A DNA stretch of 64,000 nt from Streptomyces sp. NBC_01428 (GTDB lineage: Bacteria > Actinomycetota > Actinomycetes > Streptomycetales > Streptomycetaceae): assembly GCF_036231965.1 (NCBI RefSeq), contig NZ_CP109499.1:3410001-3474000 (forward strand). Reading direction: 5' to 3'. Both the position numbers and the translations under genes were made by a program. The first letter of the stretch is position 1. Each line of letters opens with the position of its first letter. Shown here piece after piece: positions 27,692-37,839 of this stretch. The notes under the pieces are model-generated. The model was not told the origin of the DNA and did not search any database. It worked only from the letters and a program-made list of their open reading frames with translations.

Positions 27692-30670
27692 TCAGGAGCT
27701 CTTGTCGCTGCTCGGACTGCTGCTGGGGCTGCCGCTCGGACTGCTCTTCTTGTCACCGCTCTTGTCGGAGCCCTTGTCCGTGCTCTTGTCGGCACCGGAG
27801 CCGCCGCTGCCGGCCTTGTCCGCCTTGTTCTGCGCGTCCTCGGCCTTCTTCAGCGCGTCCTCCAGATCCTTCTGCGCCTCCCCGTACGCCTGCCAGTCGC
27901 CCTTCTTGAGGGCTTCCTGGCCCTGGTCGAAGGCCTTCTGTGCGTCGTCCAGAGCGGCCTGCACCGTCGGGTTGCTCGACGTCGGCGGTTTCGTGGTGTT
28001 CTCGTCCGGTGGTGGCTGGGTCGAACTCTCGGCCCCGAAGACCTTGTTGAGCGCCTGGTCCAGCGTGCTCTCGAAGGCCGTGCTGCCTCCGTAGGTGACC
28101 AACACCTTGCGCAGCAGCGGGTACTTGAGGTCGCCACCGCGGACGTACACGGGTTCCACGTACAGGAGTCCGCCGTCGAGGGGCACCGTCAGGAGGTTGC
28201 CGTACTCCACCTTGGAATCGCCGCGTTCGAGAAGGCTGATGGACTCGGCGATCGACGGTTCGGAGTTGAACTGGCTCTGCACCCGTTTCGGTCCGTCGAC
28301 GGTTTTGCCCGTCGGCAGTTTCAGGATGCTGATCTTGCCGTAGTCCGGCGTGCCCGCTTCGGCGTCGACGGACATGAACGCGGCGAGGTTGTCCCGGCCG
28401 TTCGGTGTCATCGTCGTCGTGAGCGAGAACGCCTGTGACGTCTCCCCCGGCAGCTTCATGCTGAGGTAGTACGGCGGCACGGCACTGCCCGAGTTGTTGC
28501 TCGGGTCGTCCGGGACCTGCCACACCTCACTGCCGCTGAGGAACGTCTGCGCGTCCTTCACGTGGTAGCGGGTGAGCAGTTCGCGCTGGACCTTGAACAG
28601 GTCCTGCGGGTACCGCAGATGGGCCATCAGGTCCGGCGAGATCGAGTCCTTCGCCTTCACCGTGTTCGGGAACGCCTTCATCCAGGTCTTCAGGACCGGG
28701 TCCTTGGTGTCCCACTGGTAGAGCTTGACCTCGCCGGTGTACGCGTCGACGGTCGCCTTCACCGAGTTGCGGATGTAGTTGACCTGGTTCTGCTGGGCCA
28801 CCACCGCCCGCTGGTTGTTGGCCGCCGTCAGCGAGTCCGCCGTGGTGTCGCCGAGGGTGGTGCGGGAGGCGTACGGATAGCCGTTGGTCGTGGTGTACGC
28901 GTCGACGATCCACTGGATCTTGTGGTTGACGATGGCCGGGTAGGCGTCGCCGTCGATGGTGAGCCAGGGGGCCACCGCCTCGACGCGCTCCTTGGGCGTG
29001 CGGTTGTAGAGGATCCGGGAACCCTCGCCGATCGCGCCCGAGTAGAGGATCTGCGGCTCGCCGAACGCCACCGCGTACGCGGCGCGGTTGACCGGGCTGG
29101 AGAGGCTGATGCCGCTCTTGCCCTTGTAGCTGGTGGTCTTCTCACCGCTGTCGTCGGAGTAGTCGATCTCCTTCTGGGGACCGCCGACGATCGAGTACTG
29201 GGTGGTCTTCTCGCCGTAGTAGATCTGCTGCTGGTACTCGCCGAGGTCACCCCTCGACGGCAGGTTGTACTCGGTGAAGACCGGCCGGCCCTCGCTGTCG
29301 GCCGTGGTGCCCTTGGCCGCGACCGCGCCGTACCCGTGGGTGTAGCGGAAGTGGTCGTTGATCCAGTTGCTCTTCGGGATGCCCGCGAGGTTCAGCTCGC
29401 GGAGACCGATGACGGTGTCCTGGTCCTTGCCGTCCTTGCTGTAGCGGTCGACGTCCAGGTTCGACGGGAAGCCGTAGTAGTTCCGCACCTGCTGGAGCTG
29501 CTGGAACGTGGGCGACACGACGTTCGGGTCCATGAGCCGGATGCTCGCCGCCGTGTCGGCGTCGTCCCGGAGCTTGGCCTTGTCCTTGGTGTCGCTCGAC
29601 CCCGGGTAGTCCTTCACGTCGGTGCCGTCGATCCCGTACGCCTCGCGGGTCGCCTTGAGGTTCTTCTCGACGTACGGCGCTTCCTTGGCCTGCTCGTTCG
29701 GCTGGACCTGGAACTTCTGCACGATCGCCGGGTACAGCCCGCCGATGAGGATCGCCGACAGCACCATCAGGCCGAAGCCGATGACCGGCAGCTGCCAGGT
29801 GCGCCGCCACAGGGTGGCGAAGAAGAGCAGCGCGCAGATGACGGCGATGCAGAACAGGATCGTCTTGGCCGGCAGATAGGCGTTCGCGTCGACGTACCTC
29901 AGGCCCGTCCAGTTGCCCGTCGCCTTGAAGTCGCTCGACTTCACCGCGAGGCCGTACCGGTCGAGCCAGTAGGCGACCGCCTTCAGCGCCACGAAGATGC
30001 CGAGGAGCACCGAGAGGTGCCCGGTCGCCGCGGCCGTGGCGCGCGCGCCCGGGCTGGTGACCCGCAGGCCGCCGTACAGGTAGTGCGTGAGCGCGGCGGC
30101 GATCAGGGAGAGCACGGCGGCGGCGAAGCCGAAGCCGAGCAGGAAGCGGTACCAGGGCAGGTCGAAGGCGTAGAACGAGACGTCGAGGTGGAACTGGGGG
30201 TCCTTCTGGTGGAAGGGCACTCCGTTCACCCACATCAGCCACGTGCGCCACTGGCCCGAGGCGGACGCGCCGGCGATCAGTCCCACCACGGAGACGATGC
30301 CGACCAGCAGCCACCGCTTGTAGGGCGCGATGCCCATGCGGTAGCGGTCGAGGCTCTGTTGCTCCATCGACATGGCGCTCAGCGGCGGACGAAGCCGGTG
30401 GGCCAGCCAGATGTTGAAGCCGACCGCGGCCGCCATGAGCAGGCCGAAGACGAAGAAGAGCCCGATCTTGGTCCACAGGGTGGTGGTGAAGACCGACGAG
30501 TAGTGAACCGATCTGTACCAGAGCCAGTCCGTCCAGAACCCCGCGAACATGACGAAGGCCATGGCCAGTACGGCCAGGACGCCCAGTGTCATGAGCAGGG
30601 TCCGGACACGCCGGGACGGCCGGCCCACTCTCATCCGTGGCCCCGTCGGGCCTCCGCCGCGGTCCGGCAT
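27692..30670 (-). CDS. UPF0182 (COG1615) large membrane protein
   Basis: 992 aa from the ATG at 30670 (MPDRGGG); a GTG seven codons upstream is possible. The first ~330 residues contain about seven membrane segments after a basic N-terminus. The rest is a large domain probably outside the membrane, with conserved HFRYTHGYG and [10 protein letters not shown] stretches. It ends in a charged low-complexity tail rich in Ser, Asp and Lys. The family is conserved across actinobacteria (Rv3193c type) but has no established role. Confidence 0.9.
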   Translation of the reverse strand: MPDRGGGPTGPRMRVGRPSRRVRTLLMTLGVLAVLAMAFVMFAGFWTDWLWYRSVHYSSVFTTTLWTKIGLFFVFGLLMAAAVGFNIWLAHRLRPPLSAMSMEQQSLDRYRMGIAPYKRWLLVGIVSVVGLIAGASASGQWRTWLMWVNGVPFHQKDPQFHLDVSFYAFDLPWYRFLLGFGFAAAVLSLIAAALTHYLYGGLRVTSPGARATAAATGHLSVLLGIFVALKAVAYWLDRYGLAVKSSDFKATGNWTGLRYVDANAYLPAKTILFCIAVICALLFFATLWRRTWQLPVIGFGLMVLSAILIGGLYPAIVQKFQVQPNEQAKEAPYVEKNLKATREAYGIDGTDVKDYPGSSDTKDKAKLRDDADTAASIRLMDPNVVSPTFQQLQQVRNYYGFPSNLDVDRYSKDGKDQDTVIGLRELNLAGIPKSNWINDHFRYTHGYGAVAAKGTTADSEGRPVFTEYNLPSRGDLGEYQQQIYYGEKTTQYSIVGGPQKEIDYSDDSGEKTTSYKGKSGISLSSPVNRAAYAVAFGEPQILYSGAIGEGSRILYNRTPKERVEAVAPWLTIDGDAYPAIVNHKIQWIVDAYTTTNGYPYASRTTLGDTTADSLTAANNQRAVVAQQNQVNYIRNSVKATVDAYTGEVKLYQWDTKDPVLKTWMKAFPNTVKAKDSISPDLMAHLRYPQDLFKVQRELLTRYHVKDAQTFLSGSEVWQVPDDPSNNSGSAVPPYYLSMKLPGETSQAFSLTTTMTPNGRDNLAAFMSVDAEAGTPDYGKISILKLPTGKTVDGPKRVQSQFNSEPSIAESISLLERGDSKVEYGNLLTVPLDGGLLYVEPVYVRGGDLKYPLLRKVLVTYGGSTAFESTLDQALNKVFGAESSTQPPPDENTTKPPTSSNPTVQAALDDAQKAFDQGQEALKKGDWQAYGEAQKDLEDALKKAEDAQNKADKAGSGGSGADKSTDKGSDKSGDKKSSPSGSPSSSPSSDKSS

Positions 30671-30834
30671 CTGGAAAGCCAAGGTGCGCACCTCGAAGTC
30701 GCTGTTGATCCGTCAGGCCCCCCGACTTGGAGAGCCGTCCGTAAGGCTCCGTGATCGAGGAGCCTCATCTATGCAACTTACTCACGCTTTACTCGGTTCC
30801 CGTTTCCGGGTACGAACGAGGCAGGATTGTGACC

Positions 30835-31377
30835 ATGTCCAACACTCCCATGGCAGCGAGCCCCCTCACCCGGGCCGTACTCGAGATCGACGAGTACGCA
30901 TCCGGCCTCGGCTGGGACCAGCCCGCCCGCCTCTTCGCCCTCGTAGACACCGCACGGCTGCGGACCCAGGAACCCGGCCTCGCCCGCCAGCTCGGCCTGG
31001 AGGACGAGCAGGCGACCACCGGTCTCACCCCCGTCGAGCAGGACGAGATCCCTGCCGGCAAGCCGCTCGACGAGTTCCTCGGCACCATCGCCTGGCCCGA
31101 CGCCGTGGTGGGCTGCGCGCTCACCGTGGAACGGCTGATGCTGCCGCCGTCCGCCGAGGCGTCCGTACCGGAAGGCCTCAGCGGCAAGAAGCTCACCCAG
31201 TGGGTCGCCTCGCACCCGGACCGCCAGGAGGTCCGCATGACGGTCGGCGTGCTGCGCGACGGAACCCGCGACTCCGCCCTGCGGCTGCGGGAGAAGGACG
31301 CGTCGACGGAGGTCCTCACGGGCGCGGGCCTGGTGCCGGGCCTCGCGGACGCGCTGTCCGCGACGTTCGCCGACTGA
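30835..31377 (+). CDS. PPA1309-family conserved protein
   Basis: 180 aa from ATG 30835, with a GTG two codons before it as an alternative. It is conserved in actinobacteria next to the UPF0182 gene, from which it is divergent. Visible blocks are ALVDTARLRTQEPGLA, the WPDAVVGCALTVERLMLPP region and a C-terminal LVPGLADALSATF. There is no signal peptide or membrane segment. Function unknown. It ends at a very strong bidirectional terminator. Confidence 0.82.
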   Translation: MSNTPMAASPLTRAVLEIDEYASGLGWDQPARLFALVDTARLRTQEPGLARQLGLEDEQATTGLTPVEQDEIPAGKPLDEFLGTIAWPDAVVGCALTVERLMLPPSAEASVPEGLSGKKLTQWVASHPDRQEVRMTVGVLRDGTRDSALRLREKDASTEVLTGAGLVPGLADALSATFAD

Positions 31378-31388
31378 TCCGCACAGCA

Positions 31389-31435
31389 CGACGGAGAGGG
31401 GGCGCCCGGATGTTCCGGGCGCCCCCTCTCCGTCG
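31389..31435. terminator. Bidirectional terminator between PPA1309 and PDZ protease genes
   Basis: A perfect 21-bp stem (arms 31389-31409 and 31415-31435) with a 5-base loop, between two converging stops. Confidence 0.85.
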
Positions 31436-31465
31436 TGGCGCTGTCGTACGGGCGGACGGTGTCCG

Positions 31466-32563
31466 TCAGCCCTTGGTGGTGCACTTCGGCAGGCCGGAGG
31501 TCCGGCCCGCGCTGATGTCCTTCAGGGCGTTCATCGCGTCGTCGATGGTGTTGACCTTGACGAGCGTGAGCCCGCTCGGGGTGTCCTTGGCCGCGGCGGC
31601 GCAGTTGTCCTTCGGCGTCAGGAAGTACTGGGCGCCCTTGTCGCGCGCGCCGACGGTCTTCAACTCGATGCCGCCGATGGGACCGACCTTGCCGTCGTCC
31701 TCGATGGTGCCGGTGCCGGCCACGAACTTGCCGCCGGTGAGGTTCCCCGGGGTGAGCTTGTCCACGATGCCGAGCGCGAACATCAGGCCGGCGCTCGGGC
31801 CGCCGACGTCGGCGAGCTTGATGTCGATGGTGAAGGGGTACGTGTGGTCGGTCCCGGCCGAGATCCCGACGATGGCACGGTCGCTGCCCTTGTCGTCGGA
31901 CCTGGCCGTGGTGATCGTCACGTTCTTGGTGGCGGTCGCCGTCGTGTGCTCCTTCTCGGCGGCGGCCTGCTCCTTGGCGGGCACGATCGTGAACACGACC
32001 TTGTCACCGGGCTTGTGCTTGGTGACGAGCTTCGCGACGTCGTCGGGCGCCTTGACCACGGTGCCGTCGACGGACTTGATGACGTCACCGGCGTGCAGCC
32101 GGCCCTCCGCCGGGGAGCCCTTGAGGACGGTGGAGACGATCACCCAGGACTTCACCGGGATGCCCAGCTCCTTGAGGGCCGCCACCTTGGCGCTCTCCTG
32201 GGACTGGCTGAACTCCTCGGCGTTCTCCTGCGTCGACTGCTGCTCGGTCTTGCCGTCCGGGTACAGCGTGTCGTGCGGCACGACCTTGTTGTCGTGGGCC
32301 AGCCAGCCGTAGACGGCCTCGACGAGGTTCATGTTGTAGTCGGCGCTCGTCACCCGGACCGTGGTCATGTTCAGGTGACCGGTCGTCGGGTACGTCTTGC
32401 GTCCGGAGATCTGCAGCACCGGCTCGCCGTCGTGATCGCCCAGCGTGTTCACCGTGGGACCCGGTGACATCTCCGCGTAGGGCACTTTGATGAACACTCC
32501 CGCGCACAGGAGCGCGATCAGGATCAGAGTGGAGGCGAGCATCGTCGCGGTGCGGCGTGGCAT
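31466..32563 (-). CDS. Lon-like (YlbL-type) PDZ-domain serine protease
   Basis: 365 aa. An N-terminal membrane anchor (LASTLILIALLCAGVFIKVPY) is followed by a PDZ domain (~140-215, VLKGSPAEGRLHAGDVIKSVDG) and a Lon S16 protease domain with catalytic Ser in GGPSAGLMF and Lys in GGIELKTVGARDKGA. It probably works on the outer side of the membrane in protein quality control; its substrates are not known. It is the last of a minus-strand series: SDR, moaE, small membrane protein, then this gene. Confidence 0.9.
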   Translation of the reverse strand: MPRRTATMLASTLILIALLCAGVFIKVPYAEMSPGPTVNTLGDHDGEPVLQISGRKTYPTTGHLNMTTVRVTSADYNMNLVEAVYGWLAHDNKVVPHDTLYPDGKTEQQSTQENAEEFSQSQESAKVAALKELGIPVKSWVIVSTVLKGSPAEGRLHAGDVIKSVDGTVVKAPDDVAKLVTKHKPGDKVVFTIVPAKEQAAAEKEHTTATATKNVTITTARSDDKGSDRAIVGISAGTDHTYPFTIDIKLADVGGPSAGLMFALGIVDKLTPGNLTGGKFVAGTGTIEDDGKVGPIGGIELKTVGARDKGAQYFLTPKDNCAAAAKDTPSGLTLVKVNTIDDAMNALKDISAGRTSGLPKCTTKG

Positions 32564-32672
32564 GGAACGACAGTACGGGACAGTCCTGTCGGCGCACCGT
32601 CGGGGCCGTCCGTACGGGGTGCCGTCGGGGACCGTTCACCGGGCCCGCCGCAGCCGCGGTGGCCGGGGGGTC

Positions 32673-32858
32673 TCAGAGCACGTCGGAGGGTGACTTCTCC
32701 TCGACGTCCGACCGCTCCATGGCCTCACGGAAGCGTGTGTATCCAGCGAGCTCGACGCCGTCTCCCGCGGCCTTGCGATTCCGGCCGGCCCAACTGCCCC
32801 AGACTCCGGCACCGATCGCGGCCATAAGCGGAATCAGCAACCAGGCAAGCGCCGCCAT
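32673..32858 (-). CDS. Small single-pass membrane protein
   Basis: 61 aa. Residues 3-24 are one hydrophobic segment (ALAWLLIPLMAAIGAGVWGSW), followed by a basic patch (AGRNRK) and a charged tail (TRFREAMERSDVEEKSPSDVL). The ATG has a plausible ribosome site (gaggtcgac). It lies 109 bases upstream of the Lon-like protease on the same strand, so it might be a partner or substrate of that protease. That is inference. No known domain. Confidence 0.7.
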   Translation of the reverse strand: MAALAWLLIPLMAAIGAGVWGSWAGRNRKAAGDGVELAGYTRFREAMERSDVEEKSPSDVL

Positions 32859-32941
32859 GTCGACCTCCCAACCCCATGAGCGACCGCAACTGACTGATCA
32901 GCAGATTAACCATCCGCAGGGTTAACGCTCACGGCAGGGCC

Positions 32942-32981
32942 CCGGTTACGCAACCGGAGGATCGGTCACGCGACCGGAGGT
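32942..32981. repeat. Tandem pair of small hairpin repeats downstream of moaE
   Basis: cggttacgcaaccggagg and cggtcacgcgaccggagg stand four bases apart. Each is a 5-6 bp hairpin, and the two differ only by compensating changes in the stem (T/A to C/G), which suggests the hairpin itself matters. It may end moaE transcription. Confidence 0.5.
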
Positions 32982-32986
32982 GCGGA

Positions 32987-33448
<462 letters not shown>

Positions 33449-33494
33449 GACTCCATCGTGCCGCACCCCGCCGACAGGGCGGAATAGACCTTTC

Positions 33495-33518
33495 ACCCGG
33501 CACGCACGCGTGCCGGGT
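33495..33518 (-). terminator. Terminator after the SDR gene
   Basis: A perfect 10-bp stem (acccggcacg / cgtgccgggt) with a 4-base loop, about 105 bases beyond the SDR stop and upstream of moaE. Confidence 0.55.
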
Positions 33519-33622
33519 TGGAGCCTCCTACAGTCCGGGCCCGCCGGGCGCCCGCCGCTCAGGTCGCGCGCACCGTGCGCACGGGCCTCCCCGAGGGGTC
33601 CGGGGCCGCGACACGCCCGGGC

Positions 33623-34738
33623 TCAGATCCGGCGTCGAGCCTTTCGCGCCCGGCGGACGACGGCCGCCGCGCCGAGCAGAGCGACCGTCGCGCCCGCCGC
33701 GCCCGCCGCGGTCGCGTCCTTGCGGCCCAGTCGGCGCCCGGCCACGGTGTGCCGCCCGGCGACCTCCTCCAGCAGCTCGGCGAGGACCTCCTCGTTGGTC
33801 CACCGGGGCCGCCACCCGGCATCGTGCAGCCGGCTCCCGCTCACCACCCAGGGGTACATCGTGTAGGCCAGGTCACCCGCGGGCGAAGGGGTGAGCCCGA
33901 TCCGGTGGAGCCGGGCGGCGGCGCCCAGCGCGACCGCGGACGGCAGCTCCATCCGCCGGATCCCGCTCAGCTCCTCCACCTCCTCCTGCTCCAGCCAGCC
34001 GTCACACCCGACGGCCAGCTCGCCCTCCACCTTCTCGACGACCGCGTACTCCAGGGCACTGCACAGGTCCTCGACGTGGCAGAACTGCCATGCGGGCCGG
34101 GACCCTGCCACGACCAGCAGGCGCGGCGACTCGAAGTACCTGGTCAGCGCGGTGTCGCTGCCGCCCCCGACCAGCACTCCGGGCCGCACGACCGTCACGT
34201 TCAGACCGGGGTGCGCGCGGGGCGCGCGCCGGGCCAGCCGCTCGATCTCCAGGAGGTCGCCCACTCCCGTGGCCTCGGCGGTCGCCCGCAGTTCTGAGTC
34301 CTCGGCGAGCGGCAGTTCGTTGTCGGGCAGCGCGCCGTAGACCATCGCCGACGTGCACAGGACGACCCGGTGGACACCGGCCGCCGCGGCGGCGGTGAGG
34401 ACGGTCTGCGTCCCCCGGACGTTGTAGGCCGTCCGGGCCGCCGCGTCCGTCTCCAGGTCGAGGTCGAGGGCCAGGTGCACCACGACGTCCGCACCGCGCA
34501 GCTTCTCGGCGATCGCCGGGTCCCGCACGTCCAGGATGTGCCACTGCGCGTCGGCGCACTCGCCGCGCCGCTCGTCGATGGCGACGACCTGCTTGATCTC
34601 CTCACTGGCTGCCAGCCGCTCGGTGAGCATCGCGCCCACGCCTGCCGCGGCGCCGGTGACCGCGACGACGGGGCCGCGCGCGGCCGGGCTGGTTGAGCGG
34701 TTTCGCGCTGCGCGAACCTGTGGATCTGGGGAACTCAC
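33623..34738 (-). CDS. NAD-dependent epimerase/dehydratase (extended SDR)
   Basis: 371 aa from GTG 34738, eight bases after ggag. The Rossmann motif VAVTGAAAGVGAML is near the N-terminus, then DVRD, the Ser of LCTSAMVYGA, and a Tyr in VYGA. A typical YxxxK is not obvious, so it may not be a standard epimerase. The C-terminus has a short hydrophobic stretch (AAGAAGATVALLGAAAVV) and a basic tail RRARKARRRI, suggesting membrane attachment. Substrate unknown. Divergent from the DUF2342 gene. Confidence 0.82.
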   Translation of the reverse strand: MSSPDPQVRAARNRSTSPAARGPVVAVTGAAAGVGAMLTERLAASEEIKQVVAIDERRGECADAQWHILDVRDPAIAEKLRGADVVVHLALDLDLETDAAARTAYNVRGTQTVLTAAAAAGVHRVVLCTSAMVYGALPDNELPLAEDSELRATAEATGVGDLLEIERLARRAPRAHPGLNVTVVRPGVLVGGGSDTALTRYFESPRLLVVAGSRPAWQFCHVEDLCSALEYAVVEKVEGELAVGCDGWLEQEEVEELSGIRRMELPSAVALGAAARLHRIGLTPSPAGDLAYTMYPWVVSGSRLHDAGWRPRWTNEEVLAELLEEVAGRHTVAGRRLGRKDATAAGAAGATVALLGAAAVVRRARKARRRI

Positions 34739-34929
34739 CGGGCGTCTCCAGCGGTTGTCTTCAGTAACGGACGCGCGTGACGCGCCCCTACCAGGTGGCA
34801 TCCATCCTGCCGCAGGCGACGAGTCGGCGAAGCACCGAGGCCCGATCGGGTTCTGGTGTCTACGCTGGGTGGTGTTGTGGGCAGCCGCCGTCGGAACGAA
34901 CCCGGCGGCCTTACCAGCCGAGGAATCCC

Positions 34930-36396
34930 GTGAGTGACACCCCATTCGGATTCGGCCTTCCGCCGGAGGAGCCGGAGAACGGCGACGAGGGCAAGAAGAA
35001 GGACCAGCAGGGCGGCGGTGGCCAGGGACCTTTCGGTTTCGGGCCCGGAGCCGGTGGTCCAGGAGGCGACAATCCCCTCGCAGCCATGTTCGGGTCGATG
35101 AACCCCAATGATCTCGGCGCCGCGTTCCAGCAGCTGGGCCAGATGCTCTCGTACGAGGGCGGCCCGGTGAATTGGGACATGGCCAAGCAGATCGCCCGTC
35201 AGACGGTCTCCCAGGGCGCTTCTGACGGCACCAAGGACGCGAGCGTCGGTCCGGCCGAGCGGCTCGCCGTCGAGGAGGCGGTGCGTCTGGCCGACCTGTG
35301 GCTGGACGACGCGACGTCGCTGCCGTCCGGCGCGGGCTCCGCGCTGGCCTGGAGCCGCGCGGAGTGGGTCGAGGCGACCCTTCCCGTGTGGAAGGAGCTG
35401 GTCGACCCGGTCGCCGAGCGTGTCGGCGCGGCCATGGGCGACGTCCTGCCCGAGGAGATGCAGGCCATGGCGGGCCCGCTCATCGGCATGATGCGCTCCA
35501 TGGGCGGCGCCATGTTCGGTACGCAGATCGGGCAGGCCGTGGGTGTCCTGGCGGGCGAGGTCGTCGGCTCCACCGACATCGGCCTGCCGCTCGGCCCGGT
35601 CGGCAAGGCCGCGCTGCTCCCGCTGAACATCGCCTCCTTCGGCAAGGACCTGAGCGTCCCCCAGGAGGAGGTGCGGCTCTATCTCGCGCTGCGCGAAGCC
35701 GCCCACCAGCGCCTCTTCGCGCACGTGCCGTGGCTGCGCTCGCACCTGTTCGGCGCCGTCGAGGGCTACGCGCGCGGGATCAAGGTCGACACCGCGAAGC
35801 TGGAGGACGTGGTCGGCCAGTTCGACCCGCAGAACCCGGAAGAACTGCAGCAGGCGCTCCAGCAGGGCATGTTCCAGCCGGAGGACACGCCCGAGCAGAA
35901 GGCCGCGCTGGCCCGCCTGGAGACGGCGCTCGCGCTGGTCGAGGGCTGGGTCGACGCGGTCGTGCACGCGGCCGCCAAGCCGCGCCTGTCGTCGGCCGAC
36001 GCGCTGCGTGAGACGCTGCGCCGCCGCCGTGCCACGGGTGGTCCCGCCGAGCAGACCTTCGCCACCCTGATCGGCCTGGAGCTGCGTCCGCGCCGGCTGC
36101 GGGACGCCTCGCGCCTGTGGGCCTCGCTCACCGACGCGCGCGGTGTGGACGGCCGGGACGGCCTGTGGGCCCACCCGGACATGCTGCCGACGGCGTCCGA
36201 CCTGGACGACCCGGACGGCTTCGTGCACCGCGAGCACATGGACTTCTCCGAGCTCGACAAGATGCTGGGCGAGGCCGCGAGCGGCTCGGCCGGCAAGCCG
36301 GACCTGACGAAGGACACCTCGTCGGAGCCTGCCGACGCCGGGGACGACGAGTCCAAGGGCGCCAAGGGCGACGAAAAGGGTGACGGCACCGAGTGA
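34930..36396 (+). CDS. DUF2342 / zincin-like putative hydrolase
   Basis: 488 aa from GTG 34930, after gaggaa. A Gly/Gln-rich N-terminus (~1-50) precedes the conserved family core: NWDMAKQIARQTV, the Gly/Met-rich GMMRSMGGAMFGTQIGQAVG region and LREAAHQRLFAHVPWL, whose ExxH is the likely metal site although it is not a classic HExxH. The C-terminus is acidic low complexity. The family is actinobacterial (Rv3195-like) and uncharacterised. The stop overlaps the Nudix start (GTGA), so the pair is coupled. Confidence 0.85.
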   Translation: MSDTPFGFGLPPEEPENGDEGKKKDQQGGGGQGPFGFGPGAGGPGGDNPLAAMFGSMNPNDLGAAFQQLGQMLSYEGGPVNWDMAKQIARQTVSQGASDGTKDASVGPAERLAVEEAVRLADLWLDDATSLPSGAGSALAWSRAEWVEATLPVWKELVDPVAERVGAAMGDVLPEEMQAMAGPLIGMMRSMGGAMFGTQIGQAVGVLAGEVVGSTDIGLPLGPVGKAALLPLNIASFGKDLSVPQEEVRLYLALREAAHQRLFAHVPWLRSHLFGAVEGYARGIKVDTAKLEDVVGQFDPQNPEELQQALQQGMFQPEDTPEQKAALARLETALALVEGWVDAVVHAAAKPRLSSADALRETLRRRRATGGPAEQTFATLIGLELRPRRLRDASRLWASLTDARGVDGRDGLWAHPDMLPTASDLDDPDGFVHREHMDFSELDKMLGEAASGSAGKPDLTKDTSSEPADAGDDESKGAKGDEKGDGTE

Positions 36397-36914
36397 GCCT
36401 GCACGACGACGCGGTCCTCGTGCTGAAGAGCCACGAGGGCCAGGAAGATTTGCGCCAGGTCTATCTGGACCACCTGTCCGAGCACCCGGACGGCACATGG
36501 AAGTCCTGCCACGCCGGGCACATCACGGCGAGTGCCCTGGTGGTGGACCCCGAGCGGGGCCGCGTTCTGCTGACGCTGCACCGCAAGCTCCGCATGTGGC
36601 TGCAGATGGGCGGCCACTGCGAGCCGGGCGACGCGACGCTGGCCGCCGCCGCCCTGCGCGAGGCGACCGAGGAGTCGGGCATCCGAGGACTGACCCTGGC
36701 GCCGGGCGGTCCCGTGACGCTGGACCGGCACGCCATCCCGTCCCCGTGCCACTGGCATCTGGACGTGCAGTACGTCGCCCTGGCGCCGTCCGACGCGGTC
36801 GAGGCCATCAGCGACGAGTCCCTCGACCTGCGCTGGTTCGCTTACGACGAGGTCTCCGAGGTGGCCGACGCGTCGGTCGTCCGGCTCCTGGAGGCGGCCC
36901 GCGCCCGGCTGTGA
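36393..36914 (+). CDS. Nudix hydrolase
   Basis: 173 aa. It starts at a GTG inside the stop of the DUF2342 gene. A complete Nudix box is present: GGHCEPGD followed by AALREATEESG. The substrate is not evident; the segment before the box (TLHRKLRMWLQMGGHCE) resembles many small-molecule-clearing Nudix enzymes. It probably works in the same pathway as its coupled neighbour, which is unknown. A very strong terminator follows. Confidence 0.9.
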   Translation: MSLHDDAVLVLKSHEGQEDLRQVYLDHLSEHPDGTWKSCHAGHITASALVVDPERGRVLLTLHRKLRMWLQMGGHCEPGDATLAAAALREATEESGIRGLTLAPGGPVTLDRHAIPSPCHWHLDVQYVALAPSDAVEAISDESLDLRWFAYDEVSEVADASVVRLLEAARARL

Positions 36915-36975
36915 ACCCACGTCCTGACGCGCCCGTCCGGGCGACCGGGGGCCCTGCGGGACAGACGCCTGTCGC

Positions 36976-37025
36976 CGAACGGCGTAAGGGGCGACCACCT
37001 GAGTGGTCGCCCCTTACGCCGTTCG
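36976..37025. terminator. Bidirectional terminator between Nudix and AIM24 genes
   Basis: A perfect 23-bp stem (arms 36976-36998 and 37003-37025) with loop ctga. It serves the Nudix gene on plus and the AIM24 operon on minus. Confidence 0.88.
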
Positions 37026-37067
37026 TCGTGTCTCGGTTCCGCCGTTCCGAGCCGGACCGTCGCGCGG

Positions 37068-37823
37068 TCAGCTCCAGGCGTTGCCCTGGTTCTGCGCGTG
37101 GACACCCTGCTGGCCCATGCCGTACTGGGCCCGCAGCCCCTGGCCGATCGCCGCGTTCTGCGGCGGGAGCAGTTCGCTGGGCTGGACCAGCGCGTACCCG
37201 TTGCCCATGAAGCTGAGCTCCCAGCCCTCACCGGTGTTGCCGCGGCGCCGCCACACGCCGGAGGAGTGGGTCTGGGCCTGCATCTGGACGCGCAGGCTCG
37301 TGGACCACGCGACGATCGCGTCGGCGTCGCAGTTCACGTAGCGGTCCGGGGTGACCTGCATCATCAGGGGCATCCCGGAGGTCATCAGCGCGACCTTGCC
37401 GCGCCCCGTGATGTTGAGCTGGTACTTCCCGGAGCCGGAGATGCCGTACTGGCTGTCCACGGCGATGACCTCGTGGTGGAGCGCGGAGTCCATCGCCAGC
37501 ACGTAGCTGCTGTCGACGGTGAGGCCGTCCTGGTCCACGTCGACGACGTGGACGTGCTGCGCGAGGTTGGCGAAGTAGACCGTGCCCTGCCCGTGGCAGC
37601 GCATCAGGTCGAGTCCCTCACCGGTGTGGGCACGCGCGCGGTGCTGGCCGCCTGTCTGGTACTCGGCGTCGAACTCGACGAGTCCCTGGTAGGCGACCAT
37701 GGTGCCCTTGCGGGCGAGGATGTCGTCGTGCCCCTCCAGGACGACGCGGAGCATCTGCGAGTTCTGCAGGCTGTAGCGGTCCTGGGTCTGCTGGTCGTTG
37801 TAGCCGAAGATCGGGCTCTGCAT
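37068..37823 (-). CDS. AIM24-family protein, third gene of the operon
   Basis: 251 aa from ATG 37823. It has the AIM24/TIM-barrel-like beta fold: VAYQGLVEFDAEY, GEGLDLMRCHGQGTVYFANLAQ, VLAMDSALHHEV, a Gly-rich GISGSGKYQLNITGRGKVAL and a late VAWSTSL block. It has no signal peptide or membrane segment. The family includes a yeast mitochondrial inner-membrane protein but has no defined bacterial biochemistry. It follows a second AIM24 gene after 16 bases and a TerD-AIM24 fusion, so all three are co-transcribed. Confidence 0.85.
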   Translation of the reverse strand: MQSPIFGYNDQQTQDRYSLQNSQMLRVVLEGHDDILARKGTMVAYQGLVEFDAEYQTGGQHRARAHTGEGLDLMRCHGQGTVYFANLAQHVHVVDVDQDGLTVDSSYVLAMDSALHHEVIAVDSQYGISGSGKYQLNITGRGKVALMTSGMPLMMQVTPDRYVNCDADAIVAWSTSLRVQMQAQTHSSGVWRRRGNTGEGWELSFMGNGYALVQPSELLPPQNAAIGQGLRAQYGMGQQGVHAQNQGNAWS

Positions 37824-37839
37824 GGTGTCCTGTTCCCCC

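Noticed and set aside
28562..30754. Long open frame on the plus strand opposite the UPF0182 gene
   Set aside because: The UPF0182 protein on the other strand has a recognisable family sequence and membrane segments. The antisense product has none.
34921..34925. ggaat near the DUF2342 gene start as a SigR -35 element
   Set aside because: It lies within the ribosome binding site and no GTT follows at the right distance before the gene.
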